Assembly: GCA_012295275.1 (NCBI GenBank)
Contig: CM022677.1
Location: forward strand, 19,771,541-19,786,540
DNA from: Chrysomallon squamiferum
Taxonomy: Eukaryota > Mollusca > Gastropoda > Neomphalida > Peltospiridae
DNA length: 15,000 bases
Direction of reading: 5' to 3'
Under the pieces are notes generated by a model. That model was not told where the DNA came from and made no database searches. It worked only from the letters and a program-made list of their open reading frames with translations. The position numbers and the translations under genes are program-made. Below, in pieces: positions 7,790 to 14,952 of the stretch. Position 1 is the first letter of the stretch, and each line of letters begins with the position of its first letter.

Positions 7790-8112
7790 AAAAAAGTAAT
7801 AGTAATAGTAGTGATAATTTTAATAATAGAAATTACAGTAGCAATAGTAACAATGCAAGCAATAGAAATGCAATAGTAGTAGTAGTTGTAGTAGTACTGG
7901 CAGAGTAATAGTATCAGTTGTAGTAGTAGTACTAGCAGAGCAGTGGTAGTTGTAGTAGTATGAATAGTAGAAAGAGAATAGTAGTGTTAGTAATAATCAG
8001 AGTTGTGAAGTGGTTACAGGATAGTTGTAGTAATTGTAGTAATAGTAGTAGTAGTAGTAGTAATAGTAGTAGTAGTAATAGTAGTAGTAGTAATAGTAGT
8101 AGTAGTAGTAAT
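7790..8112. repeat. Imperfect (AGT)n tracts
   Basis: AGT/AAT triplets with interruptions at 7795-7870, 7877-7965 and a cleaner run at 8030-8110. These give Ser/Asn and Leu frames of no coding significance. Confidence 0.9.
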
Positions 8113-8214
8113 TGCTGCAGAAACAATGGTAGAAATATAAACTGACAGAAATAATTTAAGTAATAAACAAAAATGTATACGATATTCAGGTTAAGACAAG
8201 AAGAGAGACATCAG

Positions 8215-8400
8215 CAAAGGAAGAGACAAAGAAATATAAATATTCAAGTGATCAATGAACGATGTTCTTTTATGTTTACCTTCATTGCTGTTGTGATTTG
8301 TGTGCTGAACGAGTAGGCGAATGCAGAATCTTGAAATGCACGTAGTAGAAATCAGCCTGGTATTAATACACCGCAACTCCTCCCTAATCAAGCAATGCTA
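8215..8400 (-). repeat. Dispersed repeat family B, copy 2
   Basis: The core 8274-8370 read on the minus strand gives GTGTATTAATACCAGGCTGA, an ACGTGCATTTCA block, TTCTGCATTCGCCTAC and AGCAATGAAGGTAAA. These match 12785-12886 on the plus strand closely, and copy 1 more loosely. Beyond the core it continues with GAATATTTAT and pyrimidine-rich sequence, as copy 3 does. Confidence 0.75.
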
Positions 8401-8402
8401 TT

Positions 8403-8465
8403 AAATAATATAAAATTTAAAAAAAATAAAATAAAAAAAATAAAAATAAATAAATTACATATAAA
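8403..8465. repeat. A-rich (AAAT)n-like tract
   Basis: Runs of A with single T interruptions, no longer unit. It directly precedes the first of two duplicated segments. Confidence 0.8.
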
Positions 8466-8510
8466 AAGTAAAGTGACTTCGCATTTGCGACGATGAACAG
8501 ATAATTAATA

Positions 8511-8643
8511 ATCAAAAACGAGAAAAATTTCATCTGATCTGTCAACAGCTGCACAAGTTAATATCCTCACAGTTTTACAACAACTACGTGTGCAGCCATG
8601 AAAATCAAATAAAAGTGATAGAATACATCAGAAGTATATGAAA
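8511..8643 (+). repeat. 130-bp direct duplication, first copy
   Basis: It matches 8751-8883 at high identity by eye, including CATCTGATCTGTCAA, TTAATATCCTCACAGTTTTA and ACTACGTGTGCAG. Small indels separate the copies (for example CAACAACTACG against CAACTACG). The spacer 8644-8750 holds poly-C and (TC)n runs. Confidence 0.92.
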
Positions 8644-8750
8644 ATTCCCCCCCCCGCCTAAGTCCCCCGTCTCTCTCTCTCGGTCTCTGTCTCAGCTGAT
8701 CCTTAATCAGTGACGATTATCAAGGTATCAGTCAGGTATATGCACATTTA

Positions 8751-8883
8751 ATGATCAAGAACGAGAAAAGTTTCATCTGATCTGTCAAACAGCTGAACAA
8801 ATTAATATCCTCACAGTTTTACAACTACGTGTGCAGTAATGAAAATCAAATAAAGTTGATATAATATATCAGAAATATGTGAT
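8751..8883 (+). repeat. 130-bp direct duplication, second copy
   Basis: Second copy of the segment at 8511-8643, offset by about 240 bases. It ends just before the large CA-rich minisatellite. No frame is conserved, so it is either a local duplication or two insertions of one element. Confidence 0.92.
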
Positions 8884-8904
8884 GTTACCCTTTACGCACG
8901 TCTC

Positions 8905-9600
8905 TCTCACAACACACACACGTAGACTCAGATGCACATACACAACACACACACGTAGAAACAGATACACATACACAACACACACATGTAGACACAGACA
9001 CACATACACAACACACACACGTAGACACAGACACACATACACAACACACACACGTAGACACACATATACACATACACAAGAGACACAGATACACATACAC
9101 AACACACACATGTAGACACAGATACACATACACAACACACACACGTAGACACAGATATACATACACAACACACACACGTAGTCACACATACACATACACA
9201 ACACACACACGTAGACACAGATACACATACACAACACACACACGTAGACACAGATACACATACACAACACACACACGTAGACACACAGATGCACATACAC
9301 AACACACACACGTAGAAACAGATACACATACACAACACACACACGTAGACACACAGATACACATACACAACACACACGTACACACACAGATACACATACA
9401 CAACACACACACGTAGACACACAGATACACATACACAACACACACACGTAGACTCAGATGCACATACACAACACACACACGTAGACTCAGATGCACATAC
9501 ACAGCACACACACGTAGACACACAGAGACACATACACAACACACACACGTAGAAACAGATAACATACACAACACACACACATAGACACACAGAGACACAT
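8905..9600. repeat. About 36-bp CA-rich minisatellite, about 19 copies
   Basis: The unit combines ACACACACACGTAGACACAG with ATACACATACACA and varies by small even-numbered length steps. About nineteen copies are present. Every frame is open because the unit lacks stops, giving Cys/Val repeats on the minus strand and Thr/His on the plus. On the minus strand it is a UG-rich stretch beginning only a few bases after the predicted exon 2 donor. Confidence 0.95.
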
Positions 9601-9606
9601 ACATAC

Positions 9607-9781
9607 TCATATCGCTACTCGTTCGCTGCTCTGGAAACGAACACATTTGCCAATGTTCAGTTAACACACTGTGATTAACAGATGCATCGTGACACAAATT
9701 ATCACACAACAGTCTTGTGCAGAAGATATGAATTAAAGTGACACGGTAATCTCTGGCTATTTCATCCAGAAACTTGCCTGT
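9607..9781 (-). CDS. Candidate exon 2 of minus-strand gene, Cys-rich
   Basis: The minus strand reads acceptor CCTCCTGTGTTTGACAG, then 58 codons beginning ACA GGC AAG and one extra base, then donor GTATGT (9606-9601). The phase is 0 in and 1 out, matching exons 1 and 3. The peptide starts TGKFLDEIARDYRV and has four cysteines (FCTRLLC, NLCHD, QMCSF). Joined to exon 3 this makes nine cysteines in about 115 residues and then none. An in-frame TGA lies just upstream of the acceptor, so the block cannot extend that way. A second AG four bases later, and an overlapping GTATGT six bases later, are alternative splice sites that would break the phase match. I recognise no family; a secreted or ectodomain role is inference. 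Confidence 0.65.
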
Positions 9782-9782
9782 C

Positions 9783-10380
9783 TGTCAAACACAGGAGGAT
9801 TTACATAACAGCGACCACATTTTAAACTTAATGGTAAATTTGTCGTTTGACTTCGGCTGTGCTTTTGCCCTAATCACGTGACCCCCGATTCCCTGAAATC
9901 TACGGAACATTGTAATTCTTCATAGGACCACCACACACAACATTTTATATGGCCTTTCATGTGTGCATCCTTTTTCGCATTAAAACAATTAAATCTTTGT
10001 CTTTGATCACGCATTCTTACCGAATATCACCTTACTTTTTTTTTTTTTTTTTTTTTTTAATTGTATATCACTCAGTCCGTAAGTTAAAATAAAAACTACA
10101 AGGTAATAAAACGATGATGCGGTGAAACATGAAACCGTTTAACACTTCACGTGTTGAACGTTCCGAGTCTGGAATTGAAATTAGGTTGTAGAGTTTCTAC
10201 ATCTTGAAATTAATGTGGTGTTAAGTTGTGTGCCTGAAACAATGGTATGTGCGTGACCGTCAGTTATATCCACAGAAGAATAAAAGAAGAGAATGAGAGA
10301 GTGTGAGACACAAACATATAGACAGAAAGAAACAGAAAGAAACTGCCTGATAGAGATTCAGACACAGATACAGACAAGAT
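9783..10380. other. Unique intronic sequence with E-boxes
   Basis: Non-repetitive sequence inside the predicted intron 9782-11079. I see no exon with good sites. Palindromic TCACGTGA lies at 9874-9881 and a second CACGTG at 10148-10153. A run of about 23 T lies near 10036-10058. Confidence 0.5.
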
Positions 10381-11030
10381 GTGTGTGTGTCTCTACAGTA
10401 TTGATGTGTGTCTCTACTGATGACTGTGTGTCTCTACAGTATTGATGACTGATGACCTCTACAGTGATGACTCTCTACAGTATTGATGACTGAGTGTGTC
10501 TCTACAGTATTGATGACTGAGTGTGTCTCTACAGTATTGATGAGTGAGTGTGTCTCTACAGTATTGATGACTGTGTGTGTCTCTACAGTATTGATGAGTG
10601 AGTGTGTCTCTACAGTATTGATGACTGAGTGTGTCTCTACAGTATTGATGAGTGAGTGTGTCTCTACAGTATTGATGACTGAGTGTGTCTCTACAGTATT
10701 GATGACTGTGTGTGTCTCTACAGTATTGATGAGTGAGTGTGTCTCTACAGTATTGATGACTGAGTGTGTCTCTACAGTATTGATGACTGAGTGTGTCTCT
10801 ACAGTATTGATGACTGAGTGTGTCTCTACAGTATTGATGACTGTGTGTGTCTCTACAGTATTGATGAGTGAGTGTGTCTCTACAGTATTGATGAGTGTGT
10901 CTCTACAGTATTGATGACTGTGTGTGTCTCTACAGTACTGATGACTGAGTGTGTCTCTACAGTATTGATGACTGAGTGTGTCTCTATAGTATTGATGAGT
11001 GAGTGTGTCTCTACAGTATTGATGATTGTG
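10381..11030. repeat. 27-bp minisatellite, about two dozen copies
   Basis: The unit is GATGACTGAGTGTGTCTCTA plus CAGTATT, with GAGTGAG and GACTGTG variants. Because 27 is divisible by 3 and the unit has no stop in one frame, it yields a 143-residue frame of nine-residue repeats (MTECVSTVL-like). It has no start context or flanking coding sequence, so I do not call it a gene. It falls in the predicted first intron, ending about 50 bases from the exon 1 donor. The plus strand of each unit carries TGTCTCTACAG, which resembles a splice acceptor. Confidence 0.95.
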
Positions 11031-11079
11031 TGAATCTCTGGAGTTATATCTGCTTTAGATTTACGAGTTGTTTTCTTAC

Positions 11080-11263
11080 CAGGATATGGTTAGGCTCGAA
11101 GAAGAAGTTGATGACGCTTGGATCATCAGTTTTGAAAGGAAATTTGTCACGGAAATGGACAATTCTACGCACATCTCTATTTGGACTTTGAACTTGAGTG
11201 AAGAACAGGCTGCTAACAAACTTTCCTATGTCGTTTACATCGATTATAATAAATATAGAAATA
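11080..11263 (-). CDS. Candidate exon 1 (first seen) of minus-strand gene
   Basis: On the minus strand, acceptor TTATTTCTGTTTAG is followed by one base and 61 open codons ending ATC CTG, then donor GTAAGA (11079-11074). Phase out is 0, as exon 2 needs. The early residues are Ile-rich (IFIIIDVND) and the rest is mixed and protein-like (TQVQSPNRDVRR, DKFPFKTDDPSV, NFFFEPNHIL). The block is also open on the plus strand, with an equally neat acceptor TTGTTTTCTTACCAG at 11068-11082 and 64 codons to TAA at 11277. The site works on both strands because TCTTACCAG is the reverse complement of CTGGTAAGA. I favour minus because of phase agreement with four further exons. Several inner AGs could be the real acceptor. 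No start codon was found, so the gene's 5' end lies further right or outside. Confidence 0.55.
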
Positions 11264-11280
11264 CTAAACAGAAATAATAA

Positions 11281-11293
11281 GTAAATAAATAGA

Positions 11294-11352
<59 letters not shown>

Positions 11353-11415
11353 ACAAAGATAAAAATAAAGGAAAGAATAAAAGTAAAAAAAAAATATATA
11401 TATATATATTTATAT
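11281..11415. repeat. (AAAT)n and (TA)n microsatellites
   Basis: About seventeen AAAT units (11281-11353), A-rich sequence, then (TA)n near 11394-11410. Confidence 0.95.
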
Positions 11416-11419
11416 AGAT

Positions 11420-12190
11420 AAATGAAAAGTCAATAATAATGATAATTACATGTAAGGTGATGGTGGTGGTATGTATCGTTCTGTTCTATGGTGCATAGTA
11501 CAATTTCTTTGGTGCTGACACGAAAAATAATATAGACCAGGACGTGTCGACATTGGGATTTATAAAACATCTTGAATAACATGCGTCTGTGTATTTGTTA
11601 AGTGAACCATGGAATACGAATATACAACAGTAAGAACAATGTGTTTTATTCCTTCCTTCCAGGATGTTTCATCAAATATGTTTAGGTATTTAAGAGCTGT
11701 TTTCATTGTTACGTTGAAATGGAAATTATTCGTTCTAGTACATATCAATACAGACATATGGTAGAATAGCATTCTTCGATCAAGTAAATAATTGAATAAA
11801 CCGAAATATATATATATATATATATATATCTTTTCTGAGTAAAAAATACAAGAATGAAGAAATATAATTTAGCCATTCAATTTAACATTGTAAGAGATTC
11901 TGCTGTTTGTTTTTTTTCCCCATTACTAAGTGAACTGAAGAAACAGAGAGAAAGCAGTTTCCCCGCAAACGACCCAGGTTTCGTTATATCCAAAAAGAAA
12001 AAAGAAAAAATTGCTTACCGTTACTGACTGTTTTTGATAACAAGTAATATGAAATCATGTTACCATAAATTTATTTGGTATAATGGTTGATAATACAAAT
12101 GCGTTTCTATAAAGTTATTCTTGAATAGGATCTATTCAAAAGATATAGTACGCAATTGTTATTGTCATGAAATTGATTCAATTTCAGTTT
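11420..12190. other. AT-rich sequence, no convincing gene
   Basis: Mostly unique DNA with (TA)n at about 11805-11829. There is an open minus-strand frame at 11772-11560 with some protein-like composition but no matching donor. An acceptor-like TTCCTTCCTTCCAG on the plus strand at 11650-11663 is followed by 33 codons and a stop. I do not call either. Confidence 0.4.
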
Positions 12191-12193
12191 TAA

Positions 12194-12345
12194 TGACGTC
12201 ACCATATTTTACATATCGCCGCGTTACTTCATTATGACGTAGTTACGTAGTGTCGTTATGATATTTTACAATACTGAAGCATGACGTTATGACGTATTAA
12301 ATTTATTATGACGTAGTTACTTATATGTACGTATTCGTGACGTTA
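12194..12345. promoter_or_regulatory. Cluster of TGACGT sites in decayed tandem repeat
   Basis: TGACGT occurs at 12194 (as palindromic TGACGTCA), 12235, 12282, 12290, 12309 and 12338, and again near 12629. ACCATATT and CGCxGCGTTA flank the first and last sites, and ATTATGACGTAGTTAC occurs twice. The cluster is therefore at least partly an old tandem duplication. TGACGT is the ATF/CREB half-site core; a regulatory role is possible but unproven. Confidence 0.35.
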
Positions 12346-12432
12346 CCATATTATTTTGTAAAATATCGCAGCGTTAATCTGTTATCGACAGTTACTGAAA
12401 TGAACGGACTCGTAATTATATTTGTATGATAC

Positions 12433-12477
12433 CGCAGTGTATCTGTGTTACAAACGAGCAAACCTTTTACATTTTTC
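12433..12477 (-). CDS. Weak candidate upstream exon of minus-strand gene
   Basis: The minus strand has a strong acceptor CTCTTTCTTATTCTATCACAG, then one base, 14 codons and two bases before a possible donor GTATCA (12432-12427). The phase out is 2, which is what the first exon at 11263 needs. The frame stays open well past this donor to TAA, with another donor GTAACT in phase 0. The exon is very short and the chosen donor is mediocre, so this is a suggestion only. Confidence 0.22.
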
Positions 12478-12744
12478 CTGTGATAGAATAAGAAAGAGAT
12501 ACATACAGCTGTGTATGCAATATTTTATTTTACGATGTTATGAATATATGATGAATATGATATAAAACTGAACTACCATCATAATTATGGATTATTCAGA
12601 CGAGACCATGCAACATAAATGATTTTAATGACGTGTCGGTATGAATAAGCAAGAGATATTACATACATGTTGTAAATGATCAGAGGAAAACCTTTTTTTT
12701 TTTTATTATTCTCGGTTATGAAATTTACGCATTAAAATCACATG

Positions 12745-12912
12745 TTATCTCGGTTTCTCATTGGTTTAATAGTGAGTGAGTTGAAGTGTATTAATACCAG
12801 ACTGATTTCTCTTTTACGTGGATTTCAAAATACTGCAGTCACCTACCCACTCAACATCAAAATGATATCAGCAATGAAGGTAAAAATAATATGAATATTT
12901 ATTTATCACTGT
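12745..12912 (+). repeat. Dispersed repeat family B, copy 3
   Basis: The core 12788-12886 runs from GTATTAATACCAGACTGATT to GCAATGAAGGTAAA. It matches copy 2 (minus strand, 8370-8274) closely and copy 1 (minus strand, 727-648) more loosely. It is followed by GAATATTTATTTATCACTGT and then (CT)n, the same order as elsewhere: element end, TATTTATTTAT, simple repeat. Confidence 0.75.

Positions 12913-12914
<2 letters not shown>

Positions 12915-12987
<73 letters not shown>
12915..12987. repeat. (CT)n dinucleotide tract
   Basis: About 36 CT units without clear interruption, directly following the family B end. A homopurine-homopyrimidine mirror repeat of this length can form triplex (H-DNA). Confidence 0.97.
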
Positions 12988-12992
<5 letters not shown>

Positions 12993-13081
12993 CTATATAT
13001 ATGTATGTATGGAAATTCACACTCATTCACACATACACGGTCGGACTCATGCACATACATTAGGATATCCTATCACGTCTG

Positions 13082-13820
13082 GCACAATTACTATTATTAC
13101 AATTACTGTGATTACTACTTTTATTACTATTACTGTGATTACTACTATCAGTATTATTATAACTGTGATTACTACTTTTATTACTATTACTGTGATTACT
13201 ACTTTTATTACTATAACTGTGATTACTACTATCATTATTACTATTACTGTGATTACTACTGTTATTACTAATACTGTGATTACTACTACTATAATTATTA
13301 CTATAACTGTTATTACTACTTTTTTACTATAACTGTGATTACTGCTTTTATTACTATTACTGTGATTACTTCTACAATTATTATTACTATTACTGTGATT
13401 ACTACAACTACTATTATTACTACTTTTATTACTATTACTATAATTTCTACTTTTATTACTATTACTGTGATTACTACTACTATTATTATTACTATTAATG
13501 TGATTACCACTATTATTATTACTATAACTGTGATTCTATTTTTATTACTATTACTGTGATTACTACTACTATTATTATTACTATTAATGTGATTACCACT
13601 ATTATTATTACTATAACTGTGATTCTATTTTTATTACTATTACTGTGAATACTACTTTTATTTCTATTACTGTGATTACTTTTATTACTATTACTGTGAT
13701 TACTATCATTATTACTATAACTGTGATTACTACTACTACTATTATTACTATTACTGTGATTACTACTACTATTATTATTATTACTGTGATTACTACTACT
13801 ATTATTATTACTTCTGTTAT
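13082..13820. repeat. Minisatellite of TTACTATTACTGTGATTACT units
   Basis: Variable units of about 21-36 bases built from ACTGTGATTACTACT and TTTATTACTATT. Inside it, 13451-13559 repeats exactly as 13540-13648, a perfect 89-base tandem duplication. The Thr/Ile/Val and Tyr/Asp frames (plus) and Val/Ile or Ser/Asn frames (minus) are repeat translation. Confidence 0.93.
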
Positions 13821-14103
13821 TAATGTATTTCTGTGTATCTCGAAAATCGTCTGGCGGAGAAAAGGGGGGGACTGACATATGGGTGGTTATCGCTGCTTCT
13901 CCGCTAAAGACAAGTCAGTATGGTTTATCTTTGACAAGTCTCGCCCAGCTGTATAACAGGCCTCTGTAGTAACTGAACAATAAGTTAGGTTTTACATGTA
14001 TTTATGTCAGGCATTTTTCGAGTTCGCTGTACCATAAAAAAAGTACCAAACAGTCGTAATACGTAAAAAGTAGCAACCAGTCGTAATAAACAGGTAAAAA
14101 ACA

Positions 14104-14107
<4 letters not shown>
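13821..14107. other. Unique sequence, no gene called
   Basis: Non-repetitive, slightly GC-richer stretch with short frames only: about 25 codons on each strand, each closed by stops. TCTGGCGGAGA at about 13851 recurs near 14332. CAGTCGTAATA occurs twice and CCAGTCGTTA once on either side of the (TA)n run, hinting at an old small repeat. Confidence 0.4.

Positions 14108-14149
<42 letters not shown>
14108..14149. repeat. (TA)n dinucleotide tract
   Basis: About 20 TA units, self-complementary and cruciform-prone. Confidence 0.97.
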
Positions 14150-14223
14150 TACCAACCAGTCGTTAAGAACCCGGATCAATAAATTCTTCGACTCGGAAAC
14201 TTTCGGACATGTTTGAATCAACC

Positions 14224-14307
14224 TCAGTCCGGGACCGAAAGTTCATCTGATGAACGAACACGTGGCAGCTTTTCACAGCGAAGCACGCGAGGGTCCGCAA
14301 AGATTAG
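14224..14307 (-). CDS. Weak candidate terminal exon, strand ambiguous
   Basis: On the minus strand the acceptor CTCTATTATTGTTTTAG is followed by 27 codons (starting LIFADPRVLRCEKL) and TGA at 14226-14224. On the plus strand the same segment is open from an ATG at 14250 for about 37 codons (MNEHVAAFHSEAREGPQRL). That frame then runs into the 11-bp minisatellite with no donor. The segment is GC-richer than its surroundings, which suggests past or present coding, or a decayed mobile element. I cannot choose between strands. If minus, it belongs to a gene other than the six-exon one, since it ends in a stop. Confidence 0.22.
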   Translation of the reverse strand, partial: LIFADPRVLRCEKLPRVRSSDELSVPD

Positions 14308-14347
14308 CTAAAACAATAATAGAGAATTATCTCTGGCGGAGAACCGG

Positions 14348-14439
14348 CCGATATCCATCCGATATACATCCGATATACATCCGATATACACCCGATATCC
14401 ATCCGATATTCATCCGATATCCATCCGATATCCATCCGA
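14348..14439. repeat. 11-bp minisatellite, about eight copies
   Basis: Unit CCGATATCCAT with CCGATATACAT and CCGATATTCAT variants. As 11 is not a multiple of 3, the three frames interleave (DIHP, YPS and similar). Confidence 0.95.
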
Positions 14440-14529
14440 ATCTACGTCTGAGCTTTTCCGTGCCAGATCAATTATTGCTTCTGTTTCTTCTGCTAGTATC
14501 ACCAAAGCTACAAGAACATAGAAATGTTA

Positions 14530-14635
14530 TCAATACCACTACCATTCATACTACTACTACTACTACTATTACTACTACTACTACTACTACTGCTGCTGCT
14601 GCTCTGCTGCTACTACTACTAGCACCACCACCATA
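14530..14635. repeat. (ACT)n/(GCT)n/(CAC)n triplet tract
   Basis: ACT triplets, then TGC triplets, then CAC triplets. Thr, Ala, Leu and Pro runs in the crossing frame are repeat translation. Confidence 0.9.
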
Positions 14636-14767
14636 ATACAACAGCTATTATTCCTATCTTCCTGTCATCATTATCAGCAGCAGCGACAACAGCATTGTCA
14701 TCATTACAGTGGAGATCATTATGAATATCTGTGTTGTCATCGATGCTGTTGTCCCTGCTTTTCTTGA

Positions 14768-14908
14768 TGTTGATTATTTTGTGACGTTGTCGATAACAAA
14801 CTACATCAGTGTCAATGTTGTCATCATTTCAGATAATCTACGTTCAGTTTGTTGCCATGGTAATACTGCAATTCTCCTTCACACTTTACGGATATCAAGG
14901 GAAGTATT
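14768..14908 (-). repeat. Dispersed repeat family A, copy 3
   Basis: The reverse complement of 7607-7748 in its main blocks: ATTGCAGTATTACCATGGCA and ATCGACAACGTCACAAAATA are shared. The element's start again faces triplet repeats (14915-14950). The plus strand carries GTTGCCATGGTAAT at 14851-14864, close to the RFX X-box consensus. Confidence 0.7.
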
Positions 14909-14914
14909 CTTCTT

Positions 14915-14952
14915 ATTATTGTTGTTGTTGCTGTCGTCGTCGTCGTTGTTGT
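14915..14952. repeat. (TTG)n(TCG)n triplet tract
   Basis: TTA, TTG, CTG, TCG and TTG triplets follow one another. Together with family A copy 3 this reproduces the microsatellite-plus-element arrangement at 1-170 and 7437-7748. Confidence 0.85.

Noticed and set aside
8869-9709. Long Cys/Val-rich minus-strand frames up to 220 residues
   Set aside because: They are translations of a 36-base CA-rich minisatellite, open in all three frames. Only the non-repeat part at 9607-9781 has exon-like sites and composition.
10483-10914. 143-residue plus-strand frame of nine-residue repeats
   Set aside because: A 27-base unit without stops must give this. There is no start context, signal peptide or flanking coding sequence, and unit variants do not look selected for amino acids.
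11068-11277. Plus-strand exon with acceptor at 11082 and TAA at 11277
   Set aside because: Good on its own terms, but the minus-strand reading fits four other exons in phase. Kept as a finding and not annotated twice.
11560-11772. Minus-strand frame of 70 residues with some protein-like stretches
   Set aside because: No convincing acceptor, and no donor in the phase needed to join the next exon.
13522-13878. Minus-strand frame starting MSVPPFSPPDDFRD
   Set aside because: The non-repeat part is only about 18 codons without a donor. The rest is Asn/Ser repeat translation.
14215-14300. Hammerhead-ribozyme-like CTGATGA near a CGAAA
   Set aside because: The elements are in the wrong order and spacing, no stems pair around them, and the required GAAA after stem II is absent.
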